NCBI GenBank assembly: GCA_003389385.1
Contig: QQVM01000009.1
Coordinates: 130,590-181,930, forward strand
Source of the DNA: Bacteroidota bacterium
Lineage (GTDB): Bacteria > Bacteroidota > Bacteroidia > AKYH767-A > 2013-40CM-41-45
Direction: 5' to 3'
DNA: 51,341 nucleotides
Shown here: piece by piece, positions 17,783 to 27,594 of the stretch
How positions within the stretch are numbered: the first letter of the stretch is position 1
Layout of the letters: every line of letters begins with the position of its first letter
Position numbers and translations under genes: made by a program
Notes under the pieces: model-generated
Seen by the model: the letters and a program-made list of their open reading frames with translations, nothing else
Databases searched by the model: none
What the model was told of the DNA's origin: nothing

Positions 17783-19909
17783 ATGAAAGTATACGATGAC
17801 AAACACATTAAAAATGTGGTTCTGGTCGGAGCCACGAAATCCGGCAAGACAACACTGGCAGAGACCATGTTGTTCGAGGCCGGACTTATCAACAGAAGAG
17901 GTACTGTGGAAGAGAAAAACACCGTATCCGATTATCACGAAATAGAACACGAAAGAGGGAGCTCGGTCTATGCAACCACTCTTCATACTGAGTGGAAAGA
18001 TTATAAGATCAACATCATTGATACGCCCGGACTGGATGATTTCATAGGAGAAGTGATCTCCTCTTTGCGTGTGGCCGATACCGCAGTAATGCTGCTCAAT
18101 GCAGAAAATGGAGTTGAAGTCGGAACAGAGCTGATTTGGAAATATGTAGAGCAGTTTCAGAAGCCTATCATATTTGCTGTAAATCACCTTGATCATTCCA
18201 AGTCTGATTTTGACAATACTGTTGACATGGCACGTAAGCGCTTTGGAAAAGCGATTACACTTATGCAGTATCCGGTTGCTCAGGGAGAAGGATTCAATGC
18301 AATCATTGACCTCTTGAAAATGGTCATGTACAAGTTTCCGGCTACAGGCGGAAAGCCTGAGAAGTTGCCAATTCCTGATGATGAAAAAGAAAAAGCAGAC
18401 AAGCTGCACAATGAATTGGTTGAAAAAGCAGCGGAGAATGACGAAAAACTGATGGAGCTTTACTTTGAAAAAGGATCATTGGACGAAGACGAGCTTCGCA
18501 TCGGACTGAAGAAAGGAATGCTTCATCACGATGTATATCCTGTTTTCTGTTTGTCTGCAAAAAAGGATATGGGCAGCGGGCGATTGATGGGCTTTATAGA
18601 TAATGTAGCTCCTTCGGCCACTGAACTTCTTCCGGAGAGTCTGGAAGGAGGAGGAGAACTGCCTTGTGATCCGAAGGGGCCTCCCGCAATTTTTATTTTC
18701 AAAACAATCATCGAACCTCATCTGGGCAAACTGTCATTCTTCAAAGTGATGTCCGGCGAAATCACTGCGGGTATGGATTTGGAAAACACGAGTACCGGAC
18801 ATGTAGAACGGCTAAATCAGCTTTTCATTATGGACGGAAAGAACCGTAATCCCATCAACAAATTCACGGCAGGAGATATCGGAGCAACACTGAAACTGAA
18901 AGACAGTCAGACCAACCACACACTTTGCAAAGAGGGCAAGGATATAACTTTTGAAAAAATCCATTTCCCTGAGCCAAGACTGAGGGTGGCTGTTGTTGCA
19001 AAAAATAAATCGGATGATGAAAAACTCGGCACGATACTTAATGAAATTCATCAGGAAGATCCAACATTGATGGTTGAGTTTTCCCGTGAGCTGAAGCAGG
19101 TGATTCTGTCCAGTCAGGGTGATTTGCATTTCAACGTGATCAAGTGGAAGCTTGAGAAAATTTACAAAGTGGAAGTGGACTTTATCAAGCCCAGAATTCC
19201 ATACAGGGAAACAATCCAGAAAACATCACTGGCTTCATACAGGCATAAGAAACAAAGTGGGGGAGCGGGACAGTTTGGCGAAGTGTATATGAAGATTGAA
19301 CCATACTTCGAAGGCATGCCTGAGCCAACCGGGCACAGCATCAGAGAAAAGGAAGTGATCGAACTGAGTTGGGGAGGGAAACTGGTCTTCTATAACTGCA
19401 TCGTTGGCGGAGTGATTGACCAACGCTTTATTCCATCAATACAAAAAGGTGTGATGGAGAAAATGCAGACGGGTCCATTGACTGGTTCTTATGTGAGGGA
19501 TGTCAGGGTAATTGTTTACGACGGGAAAATGCATCCGGTTGATTCCAATGATATCTCTTTCAAAATAGCAGGTATGATGGCATTCAAGGAAGCTTTCCAT
19601 CAGGCGGATCCTAAAATACTGGAGCCTATTTACGAAGTGGAGATTCTTGTTCCGGAAGAGTTGATGGGAGACGTTGTGACAGATCTTCAGACACGCAGAT
19701 CAATCATCATGGGCATGGATTCGAAAGGAAATTATCAGGTAATCAAGGCAAGAACACCACTGGCTGAACTTGACAAATACAGCACATCACTTCGATCCAT
19801 CACACAGGGAAGAGGCAGTTATACAGGCCGCTTTTCTGATTATGCACCAGTGCCTTCAGACATACAAAGGAAGTTAGCGGAAGAATATAAGGACACGGAA
19901 AATCACTGA
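17783..19909 (+). CDS. elongation factor G paralogue lacking the catalytic His
   Basis: 708 residues from ATG 17783 (MKVYDDKHIKNVVLVGATKS); 17 codons further upstream are open but unlike EF-G. All five EF-G domains are recognisable, including a complete domain IV tip (GKMHPVDSNDISFK). The GTPase domain diverges: the P-loop is GATKSGKTTL (16-25) instead of HIDAGKTT, G3 is DTPGLDDF (80-87) so the catalytic His is Leu84, switch I reads ERGSSV instead of ERGITI, and G4 is NHLD (134-137) instead of NKMD. It is therefore a second EF-G rather than the housekeeping one, with probably weak or absent GTP hydrolysis. It is monocistronic. Confidence 0.88.
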   Translation: MKVYDDKHIKNVVLVGATKSGKTTLAETMLFEAGLINRRGTVEEKNTVSDYHEIEHERGSSVYATTLHTEWKDYKINIIDTPGLDDFIGEVISSLRVADTAVMLLNAENGVEVGTELIWKYVEQFQKPIIFAVNHLDHSKSDFDNTVDMARKRFGKAITLMQYPVAQGEGFNAIIDLLKMVMYKFPATGGKPEKLPIPDDEKEKADKLHNELVEKAAENDEKLMELYFEKGSLDEDELRIGLKKGMLHHDVYPVFCLSAKKDMGSGRLMGFIDNVAPSATELLPESLEGGGELPCDPKGPPAIFIFKTIIEPHLGKLSFFKVMSGEITAGMDLENTSTGHVERLNQLFIMDGKNRNPINKFTAGDIGATLKLKDSQTNHTLCKEGKDITFEKIHFPEPRLRVAVVAKNKSDDEKLGTILNEIHQEDPTLMVEFSRELKQVILSSQGDLHFNVIKWKLEKIYKVEVDFIKPRIPYRETIQKTSLASYRHKKQSGGAGQFGEVYMKIEPYFEGMPEPTGHSIREKEVIELSWGGKLVFYNCIVGGVIDQRFIPSIQKGVMEKMQTGPLTGSYVRDVRVIVYDGKMHPVDSNDISFKIAGMMAFKEAFHQADPKILEPIYEVEILVPEELMGDVVTDLQTRRSIIMGMDSKGNYQVIKARTPLAELDKYSTSLRSITQGRGSYTGRFSDYAPVPSDIQRKLAEEYKDTENH

Positions 19910-20245
19910 AAATTATTTGCAGTAATTCAGTGGCCTTAGAGTTTCAATTATCATTTATTATAAGGTGCTTCTAATGAAAGTAAAAGGCTGGTAAATGATA
20001 TTACAAAGCAGAATTTTCTTACAATTCAGGGACCTGGTCTTTGCAGGATTTTAGCTAAAAAATACCGGTTTTATGTAGTATAGTTTTAACCTGAAAATGC
20101 TTACATTATTAAATAGTTCTCAAAAATGAGCGATTCATCCTGATTGTGGATTGATTCACCATCATGTGGGTTAAATTCACCATAATCACAGATTTTTCGC
20201 TTGTTTATAGTTTAATTTTACATCATTCACTCTAATCATCTGTTT
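19910..20245. other. intergenic region upstream of the giant T9SS genes
   Basis: 336 bp without a supported gene. It holds a weak inverted repeat just after the EF-G paralogue (CACTGAA 19904-19910 / TTCAGTG 19926-19932, no T-run), the three 21-bp iterons listed separately, and a possible -7 element TAATTTTA at 20213-20220. Confidence 0.6.
20133..20195 (+). promoter_or_regulatory. three 21-bp iterons upstream of the T9SS giant
   Basis: Three direct repeats start at 20133, 20154 and 20175, exactly 21 bp (two helical turns) apart: ATTCATCCTGAT, ATTCACCATCAT, ATTCACCATAAT. The first two also share TGTGG followed by a TT-rich tail. They end 50 bp before ATG 20246, a typical position for an activator array. 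Spacing of one repeat per two turns is used by LytTR-type and other regulators that bind direct repeats; the protein is unknown. Confidence 0.55.
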
Positions 20246-23200
20246 ATGAAGAATCCCGTCAGGTATTTAGTTCTCGTATTGTTTGCAATCTTATCCATGC
20301 ATGCTGATGCACAAATTGTATTCAGTAAAGAATATGGCGGATCTGGGAATGAAGACGGAAGATGGATGGAGCAGCTTCCTGACAGCGGTTACATCATGGT
20401 TGGAAAGACTGATACCTACAGCAACGGGCAGTCTGATATTTGGGTAGTTAGAACAGATGCAAACGGAAACGTAATGTGGACTAAATCCTATGGCGGAGCT
20501 CAGTTTGAGTTTGGAAACATGATCAAGTTAACAAGCGACGGAGGTTTCATTATCGCTGGTTTTACAAATACAATCGGAGCCGGAGGCAATGATGCATGGC
20601 TCATCAAGACAGATCATCTTGGAAATGTAATCTGGGACAGAACTTTCGGAGACAGCGGTCTTCAGGAATTTGAAGCAGTCATTCAGACAAGTGATGGTGG
20701 ATATGCTGCACTTGGCGTTGATCAGGGTCCGAATTCACAATGGTATGACTTTTACATGGTGAAGGTCAATGCTGCAGGCACTACACAATTCATTAAAAGA
20801 TTCGGCGGACAAGGCTATGAGATTGGCAACAGCATACAACAGACTCCTGACGGTGGATTCATTTTAGCGGGTCAGTCTTACAGCTATGACGGTGAAGATG
20901 GCGACTATTACATGGTGAAAACTGATTCATTGGGAAATTTTCAATGGATGAAAAATTACGCCATGCCCGGACTTCAAGAATGCCATTATGTTCAGGTGGT
21001 TCCTTCGGGAGGCTTCATTCTTGTTGGTGATGCGGATAATATGCCAAATTCATTGGGCAGCACAGATATCTGGATGATCAGAACCAATGACCTGGGGGAT
21101 ACACTTTGGACGAAACTCTATGGCGGTTCAAAAAAGGACGGCGGTAAGACTGTAGAGAATACCAGCGACGGTGGATTTGTCGTAGCAGGAATCACCAGGA
21201 GTTTCAATCTTATCAACCCGAATTACTATCTCTTCAAAACAAACAGCAACGGTTTTCTGGAATGGTCCAATTATTCATATGGCACTGCATATCATGATCA
21301 TGCTTACCGAGCAATCGAAACATCCGATGGCGGTTTTGCCGAGTTTGGCTATTTCAGAAACGCCTCCGGTGCGATGAATTATGCGCTGGTAAAACTTGCT
21401 CCCAATGGCGGCGTCACTAAAGACGTGGCAATTGATAACTTCAACACTCCCCTGCAGACCGTATGCCGCAGCCTGAATTCAACAGTGTCAATCACTCTTA
21501 CGAATTACGGGCAAACCAATGAAACGAATATCCCGGTAACGCTCCAGATTGCTAATGCAAGCACAACACTGTTTACTTTGGATGACACGCTGCGTTCACC
21601 GTTGGCTCCCGCGGCAAGTTCAAACTTGTCATTCACGCAGAAAATAACTTTCCCTTCCGCCGGCACCTATTATCTTACCGCATACATCCATCACAGAAGC
21701 AGCGACATTTCCTACACCAATGACACAAGTTATCTGACAGTAACTGTAGTTGATCCGGTTCAGCTTCCTACCACAGTTCCCGGTCTGAATTGTTCTTCCG
21801 GAACAGTGACAATTTCTGCCACTCCTGCATCTCCTTCTGATTCGCTTTTCTGGTATACCGCTGCTACTGGCGGAGATTTAGTCTATATGGGTAGCACATA
21901 CACTACTCCATCGCTTTCATCCAGCACTACATATTATGTAGAAGCACTAAGAGGTGTGGGAAACAAAGCGGGTCCAGCAGACAATACAATTGGCGGTGGT
22001 GGTACAAGCACCAGCAGTTATCTCAAATTCGACAGCCGCACAAACTGGATTCTTGTTTCAGTGAAAGTGTATGCGAGCACAACCGGCAACCGTACAATTG
22101 AATTCCGTAATGCTGCAGGAACCGTGTTGCAGTCGAAAACTGTAAATCTTCCTGTAGGTGAAAGCCGGGTTTATCTGAACTTCAATATTCCTCCCGGTAA
22201 TGATTTCCAGCTAGGACTTGGTTCAGGTAGCGGAGCCCTCTTCAGAAACAATTCAGGAGTGAGCTATCCTTATGCTGTATCACGTGTTCTAGAAATCTAC
22301 GGTTCAAGCGGAGGGTCTGGCAGTTATTATTATTTCTACGATTGGCATGTATATGTTCCTTATGAAAACTGCGGAAGTTCCAGACGTGCTGTGACAGCCC
22401 AGATCGGTTCGGGATCCACAACTGCATTTGACCAGAGCCGTTGCGGCACAGGCACGGTTACACTAAGAGCCAATTCATCGAATCCTCTTCAGTGGTATAG
22501 TGCACCAAGCGGAGGTACTCTGCTTGGAAGCGGAAGCACCTACACCACTCCATCAATCAGCTCAACTAACACCTACTACCTGGATGCCGGCAGCTGTTCT
22601 AATCGAATTGCTGTTCAGGCGATTGTCAATGCTGTGTCTGCAGCCCCATCTGCTTCCAATGTTCAGAATTGCGGACCAGGAAGCGTAACTCTGAATGCTA
22701 CTGCAAGTGATCCTGTGTCATGGTTTGATGCAGCAAGCAACGGCCTCCTTCTTTCGGCAGGAAATTCCTACACAACACCTTATCTCACCTCTACTACAAA
22801 TTACTTTGCCGTCGCAGGAACAGTTTGTCCAAGTAGTCCGGTACAGGTCAGTGCCATAATAAACTCAGCAGCTCCACCAACAGTCACCAATGCCAGTGCA
22901 TGCGGACCGGCTTCTGTTACGTTGACAGCGAGTTCTTCTAATCCGATTGAATGGTACAATGCACCCAGCGGAGGTTCCCTGGTCGGAACTGGTCCTTCAT
23001 TTACTACTCCGGTACTTAATTCTACTGCAACATACTACGCACAAAGCGTGAGCACCTGCGTGAGCGCAAGGACAGCTGCAACAGCCACCATTACAGTAGT
23101 TGATCCGCCAACCGGAAGCAATGCATCCCGTTGCGGTACCGGATCCCTGGTTGTATCTGCAGCGTCGATTGACCCTGTAACCTGGTGGAGTGCTGCAAGC

Positions 23201-24511
23201 GGCGGCACGCAGCTTGGTTCCGGAATCAATTTTACCACTCCGGTCATTTCTTCAACTACTACATACTATGCTCAGGCAAGCAACAGTGGTTGCAACAGTG
23301 CAAGAACCGCTGTGTTGGCACAGATCAACGTAACAGCTCCGCCTGTGGCAAGCAATGTTTATCGCTGCGGACCCGGACAAGTAGTACTGACTGCAAGTTC
23401 ACCCGACAGCATTTCATGGTACGACGCGCCTAGTGGCGGCAACCTGCTTGGAACCGGTTCGAGTTTTACCACTCCTAATCTTTCGAGCACCACTACTTAT
23501 TACGTTCAGGCTGGTGTTTCATGTCTGAGCGCCCGTGTTCCAGTGGATGCCGTTATTTCAAGTACTTCTGCAAATCCGACAGTTACAGCCGGTTCGAGGT
23601 GTGGCAGCGGAAGCGTGCAACTTTCCGCCAGCTCCCCGGATCCGCTGTCATGGTTCGATGCCCCCAACGGAAATCAGCTGGGAAGCGGCGGCACATTCAA
23701 CACTCCGAGCATCAGCACAAATACAACGTATTATGCAGTAGCAGGAGTCCCGGGTTGTTACAGCAGTTTCATCCCTGTTACCGCCACTGTCAATCCGCTC
23801 GCTCCATCACCTTCTGTTACCAATGCACAAAGTTGCGGAGCAGCCATGCTTACCCTCACTGCGACCGCAACTAATCCAATTACATGGTATGATGCTGCCA
23901 CCGGAGGTAACGTGATCGGTACAGGTAACACTTATCAAAGCACTTTCAGTGTAACTACTACTGTATATGCACAGGCGTTTAACGGTACTTGCCCAAGCAA
24001 TCCGATTCCTGCGACTGCCACAATACACCCTGTGCCCAACGTAGTACTGGGACCAGATACTATCTTCCTGCTCACAGGTCAAAACACCACACTGAATGCC
24101 GGTCCGGGTTATACAAACTACCTTTGGAATACAGGAGCAACTAGTCAGACTTTGCTTGTGACCAGTTCTGGAGTATATAACGTAACTGTAACAGACCCGA
24201 ACGGATGTACCGGCATGGGATCCATAGTAGTGAATTACATCACTGGCATCAATGAGCCGGGAAATGAAGTGCTTGTAACTGTTTATCCCAATCCAACTTC
24301 CGGAAAGCTGAACATGCAATTTAAACGTTTCCAGGGAGAAATGAATATCCGGATTGTGAATGCTGTGGGTCAGACGGTTTTCACAGAAACATTGCAAGGC
24401 GGGGCACAAGCTGAGAGGGAAATAGACCTTTCTTCAGAAGCAATAGGAGTATATTATCTCAGAATATTTTCCAATGACGTAATTGAAACCCGGACAGTCA
24501 TTATTCAGTAA
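20246..24511 (+). CDS. giant T9SS type A secreted protein with Ig-like modules
   Basis: 1421 residues. Signal peptide 1-22 (ending ADAQ). Residues about 23-400 hold some eight 50-residue repeats with SDGG(F/Y)hhhG ... KTD-x-x-GN-x-x-W-x-x-x-(Y/F)GG, probably a propeller-like domain. About 400-505 is a CARDB-like domain. About 508-1265 holds eight Ig_7-type modules (CG-x-G-x-V-x-L-x-A ... WYDA-x-(S/T)GG ... TP-x-(L/I)SS-x-T-Y-Y). A PKD-like domain starts at NVVLGPDT, and the last 75 residues are a type A sorting domain (VYPNPTSGKLN ... GVYYLRI). Module 1 has a 130-residue insertion with its own beta-rich domain. It is exported by Sec, then T9SS, to the cell surface or medium; an adhesin or matrix role is inferred. 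An intact paralogue follows. Confidence 0.88.
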   Translation: MKNPVRYLVLVLFAILSMHADAQIVFSKEYGGSGNEDGRWMEQLPDSGYIMVGKTDTYSNGQSDIWVVRTDANGNVMWTKSYGGAQFEFGNMIKLTSDGGFIIAGFTNTIGAGGNDAWLIKTDHLGNVIWDRTFGDSGLQEFEAVIQTSDGGYAALGVDQGPNSQWYDFYMVKVNAAGTTQFIKRFGGQGYEIGNSIQQTPDGGFILAGQSYSYDGEDGDYYMVKTDSLGNFQWMKNYAMPGLQECHYVQVVPSGGFILVGDADNMPNSLGSTDIWMIRTNDLGDTLWTKLYGGSKKDGGKTVENTSDGGFVVAGITRSFNLINPNYYLFKTNSNGFLEWSNYSYGTAYHDHAYRAIETSDGGFAEFGYFRNASGAMNYALVKLAPNGGVTKDVAIDNFNTPLQTVCRSLNSTVSITLTNYGQTNETNIPVTLQIANASTTLFTLDDTLRSPLAPAASSNLSFTQKITFPSAGTYYLTAYIHHRSSDISYTNDTSYLTVTVVDPVQLPTTVPGLNCSSGTVTISATPASPSDSLFWYTAATGGDLVYMGSTYTTPSLSSSTTYYVEALRGVGNKAGPADNTIGGGGTSTSSYLKFDSRTNWILVSVKVYASTTGNRTIEFRNAAGTVLQSKTVNLPVGESRVYLNFNIPPGNDFQLGLGSGSGALFRNNSGVSYPYAVSRVLEIYGSSGGSGSYYYFYDWHVYVPYENCGSSRRAVTAQIGSGSTTAFDQSRCGTGTVTLRANSSNPLQWYSAPSGGTLLGSGSTYTTPSISSTNTYYLDAGSCSNRIAVQAIVNAVSAAPSASNVQNCGPGSVTLNATASDPVSWFDAASNGLLLSAGNSYTTPYLTSTTNYFAVAGTVCPSSPVQVSAIINSAAPPTVTNASACGPASVTLTASSSNPIEWYNAPSGGSLVGTGPSFTTPVLNSTATYYAQSVSTCVSARTAATATITVVDPPTGSNASRCGTGSLVVSAASIDPVTWWSAASGGTQLGSGINFTTPVISSTTTYYAQASNSGCNSARTAVLAQINVTAPPVASNVYRCGPGQVVLTASSPDSISWYDAPSGGNLLGTGSSFTTPNLSSTTTYYVQAGVSCLSARVPVDAVISSTSANPTVTAGSRCGSGSVQLSASSPDPLSWFDAPNGNQLGSGGTFNTPSISTNTTYYAVAGVPGCYSSFIPVTATVNPLAPSPSVTNAQSCGAAMLTLTATATNPITWYDAATGGNVIGTGNTYQSTFSVTTTVYAQAFNGTCPSNPIPATATIHPVPNVVLGPDTIFLLTGQNTTLNAGPGYTNYLWNTGATSQTLLVTSSGVYNVTVTDPNGCTGMGSIVVNYITGINEPGNEVLVTVYPNPTSGKLNMQFKRFQGEMNIRIVNAVGQTVFTETLQGGAQAEREIDLSSEAIGVYYLRIFSNDVIETRTVIIQ

Positions 24512-24576
24512 AGAAATAAACCATGACGAACTGGCCGGCTTGCCGGTTTGTATATATACATAGCTTAATCCTACAA

Positions 24577-27516
24577 ATGAAAAAAACATTTTTATCCCTG
24601 CTTGCTCTGGCTTTTTCTTTATTTATTCCTGAGCTACTCAGCGCCCAGATTACATGGGAAAAGTTGTTCAGCAAGAAAAGCACAGACGTATTTAGAGATG
24701 TTGCGGAGGTTCCTGCCGGTGGATATATCCTGGCAGGATATACGGCCGATTCCAGCGTGAACGATACCGACGCATATGTAGTTCGAATGAATCTTGCTGG
24801 CGATACACTCTGGACAAGAAGGTACAACGGTCCAAACAGCGGAAAGGATCTTCTTTACAAAGTAATCAATACTTCAGACGGAGGATTTGTATTTTGCGGT
24901 TACTCCACCAGTTTTTCCGGTGGATTTTCTGATGACGCTTTCTGGATGAAAATGGATTCAAACGGAAATATCATCTGGACTCAGTTCTGGGGAGGAACAG
25001 GAAGAGACCGCGCGCAGGATATTATACAAACAAGCGACGGGGGATTTGCAATTGCAGGCTATACTACATCTTCGCCTGCCCAGTATTTTGATGCAATGCT
25101 TTTAAAGACCAACAGTGCAGGCGTGTTGCAGTGGAGCAAACTTTACGGCACTTCTGTATTTGATGATGCCAACACCTTGCTACAGCTTCCTGACGGTGGA
25201 TACATGCTTGGAGGACAAAGTACCAATGGGGCGAACGGGCTCGATATGTACATGGTCCGAACTAATCCTAACGGGGATACATTATGGACTAAAAAATTCG
25301 GGACGGCGGCCGGAACAGATAATATAGAATCCATTATCCGCCTTAGCGATGGTTCATATATACTTGCCGGTGGTACAGATAATCCCGGTGGACTAGGAGG
25401 GAATGACGGAAATCTTGTAAAGACGGATTCATCCGGAACAGTGTTATGGTCAAAAATCTATGGAGGAAATTCTCAGGATGACTTTCATAAAGTATTTCGC
25501 ACAACAGACGGCGGTTTCATTCTCAGCGGTACATCCAGAAGCTATGGCCCCCCTGTGCCTGCCATGTGGATGATGAAGACAAATGCCAACGGCGATTCCA
25601 CCTGGTCAAGAATTTATGGTGGCTTGAATCATGACCATGGATACGCAGCTGTTCAAACTTTGGACGGAGGTTACATCTTTACAGGATACAGCAGCAGTTT
25701 CGGATTCAATTATGAAGAAGCTTATGTAGTGAAAACCAATTCAACCGGAGGAATCACAGACTTTCTGACTTATACCAGCGTTTCGGCTGTGGTAACACCG
25801 AATTCGGGTACATGCGGTTCAGCAGGAGTAAACGTGAGAGTCATAGTCAGAAATTTCGGAAGAGACACAGTGCCAAATGTTCCTGTGAATATCCAGATCA
25901 CAGGAGCATTGACTCAAACACTAAATCAAACTTATTCTGGCGCTTTGCATCCGAACGATGCGGATACCTTAATGTTCACTACAAGCATCAATACCAGTGG
26001 AGGAGGTATTTTGAATTTTCTATGCACTACTTCAAATAACAATGATGTATATCCGAAAAATAACACCTACCAGACTTCTGTTTACATTCCTATTGTAAAT
26101 CCTGCGCCTTCCGGCACAAACGGTGCCAGATGCGGAACCGGAAGCGTAATGCTTGGTGCTTCAGGTGCAGACACAGTGTTTTGGTATAATGCTCCTTCCG
26201 GAGGTACTCTTCTTGGTTCCGGTTCTACATTCAATACACCATCCATCAGCTCGACAACCATATATTATGCCCAGACAGGTTCGACTTGTCCGAGTGCTAC
26301 ACGCACAGCCGTTACAGCGAGTATTCTGACACAACCATCTCCTCCTTCAACAACTTCTGCACAACGATGCGGCAACGGAACAGTCACCCTGACGGCGAGC
26401 GCATCGGATCCTGTGAGATGGTTCACCGCGCTTTCAGGCGGAACTCAGGTAGGCACCGGAAATTCATTCACGACACCTACCTTGTCTTCAACAACGGTAT
26501 ATTACGCGGAGGCATACAATGCCGGTTGCGGCAGTTCCAGAGTGAGTGCAACTGCCACCATAAATCCTCAATCAGCTGATCCTTCTGGTGGAGCTGCTTC
26601 CCGTTGCGGCCCTGGCACATTAGCCCTCACAGTTACCGCTTCTGATCCGGTCACTTGGTATGATGCACAAACCGGCGGTAATGTGATCGGAACGGGGAAT
26701 TCTTACAATACCCCTTCACTTTCTTCGACTACGACCTATTATGCGCAAGCCAGCAATGGCACATGTCCAAGCAATCTAGTCGCTGTAACAGCCACCATTC
26801 ATCCCATCACTCCTGATCCTTCGGTCACAGGCGCGTCCCGCTGCGGCCCTGGTACCGTTGGCCTCAGTGCAAGCAGTTCTGATATTCTTATATGGTATCC
26901 GACATCAAGCGGAGGAACCCAGCTTGGCATCGGACCTAATTTCACAACTCCGTTTATCAACAGCAGCACCACTTATTATGTGCAGGCAACCAACGGACTT
27001 TGTCCGAGCGCCTACATTCCTGTACAGGCTGTGATAAACAGCAATCCTTCAGTCAATCTTGGCCCTGATACAGTGTACATTTTCAGCAGCAGTCATGTAC
27101 TTGATGCAGGTGCAGGATTTTCTCAGTATGCATGGACAGGAGGAAGCACATCGCAAACTCTCAATATCACATCCTCAGGATCTTATTGCGTGACTGTTAC
27201 TGATGCCAATGCTTGTACCGCAACGGACTGCATTTTCGTGGAGCTGATCACAAGCATTAACTCTGGCGAAGATCTGTCACGAATTGAAATCTATCCTAAC
27301 CCATCCACAGGCAGGTTCGCGATATCCTATCCCGAGACAGCAGGATTACAGAGCATCATGATTATTTCTTCTGACGGAAAAATTGTTGCTGAGTATTCTG
27401 CTAATGCCGGTGCCGGAAAGACTGATGTTGATTTATATGGGATTTCGTCCGGAGTTTATTTTGTAAAAATTGTTGGAAGGGAATCTTCAGTAATTCGAAG
27501 GGTTTTAATAAAATAA
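24577..27516 (+). CDS. second giant T9SS type A secreted protein, paralogue of the preceding gene
   Basis: 979 residues from ATG 24577 (MKKTFLSLLALAFSLFIPEL, cleavage near LSAQ); the frame opens earlier at 24523 without a signal peptide. The domain order matches the preceding protein: SDGG repeats (25-410), CARDB-like domain (415-530), four Ig_7 modules instead of eight (about 535-870), PKD-like SVNLGPDT block, and type A sorting domain (IEIYPNPSTGRFAI ... GVYFVKI). Only 65 bp separate the two genes, so they are probably cotranscribed. Differences in module number point to gain or loss of modules after duplication. Confidence 0.88.
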   Translation: MKKTFLSLLALAFSLFIPELLSAQITWEKLFSKKSTDVFRDVAEVPAGGYILAGYTADSSVNDTDAYVVRMNLAGDTLWTRRYNGPNSGKDLLYKVINTSDGGFVFCGYSTSFSGGFSDDAFWMKMDSNGNIIWTQFWGGTGRDRAQDIIQTSDGGFAIAGYTTSSPAQYFDAMLLKTNSAGVLQWSKLYGTSVFDDANTLLQLPDGGYMLGGQSTNGANGLDMYMVRTNPNGDTLWTKKFGTAAGTDNIESIIRLSDGSYILAGGTDNPGGLGGNDGNLVKTDSSGTVLWSKIYGGNSQDDFHKVFRTTDGGFILSGTSRSYGPPVPAMWMMKTNANGDSTWSRIYGGLNHDHGYAAVQTLDGGYIFTGYSSSFGFNYEEAYVVKTNSTGGITDFLTYTSVSAVVTPNSGTCGSAGVNVRVIVRNFGRDTVPNVPVNIQITGALTQTLNQTYSGALHPNDADTLMFTTSINTSGGGILNFLCTTSNNNDVYPKNNTYQTSVYIPIVNPAPSGTNGARCGTGSVMLGASGADTVFWYNAPSGGTLLGSGSTFNTPSISSTTIYYAQTGSTCPSATRTAVTASILTQPSPPSTTSAQRCGNGTVTLTASASDPVRWFTALSGGTQVGTGNSFTTPTLSSTTVYYAEAYNAGCGSSRVSATATINPQSADPSGGAASRCGPGTLALTVTASDPVTWYDAQTGGNVIGTGNSYNTPSLSSTTTYYAQASNGTCPSNLVAVTATIHPITPDPSVTGASRCGPGTVGLSASSSDILIWYPTSSGGTQLGIGPNFTTPFINSSTTYYVQATNGLCPSAYIPVQAVINSNPSVNLGPDTVYIFSSSHVLDAGAGFSQYAWTGGSTSQTLNITSSGSYCVTVTDANACTATDCIFVELITSINSGEDLSRIEIYPNPSTGRFAISYPETAGLQSIMIISSDGKIVAEYSANAGAGKTDVDLYGISSGVYFVKIVGRESSVIRRVLIK

Positions 27517-27534
27517 ACAAAGCCAATAATATTG

Positions 27535-27561
27535 AAGCCGTTCACACAGAACGGCTTTTTT
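27535..27561 (+). terminator. terminator after the T9SS pair
   Basis: AAGCCGTT, 7-nt loop, AACGGCTT and a T-run, 18 bp after the stop of the second T9SS gene. It also rules out the earliest possible start of hrpB (27532), which lies just before this hairpin in the same frame. Confidence 0.85.
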
Positions 27562-27594
27562 ATTTCCGCTCCTTATTCTTACTATTTTGCAGTC

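Noticed and set aside
17765-18409. 214-codon minus-strand frame
   Set aside because: Antisense of the EF-G paralogue; Cys/Phe/Tyr-rich, no domain.
22400-24000. Regular repeats resembling a CRISPR array
   Set aside because: Period is about 230-240 bp, in frame with protein modules, and units are diverged; no short identical repeats with unique spacers.
23807-24409. 200-codon minus-strand frame
   Set aside because: Antisense of the Ig-module region; openness follows from the repeated codon pattern of the coding strand.
24535-24560. CCGG-CTTG-CCGG hairpin between the two T9SS giants as a terminator
   Set aside because: Only 4-6 bp of stem and no proper T-run; the two genes are more likely cotranscribed.
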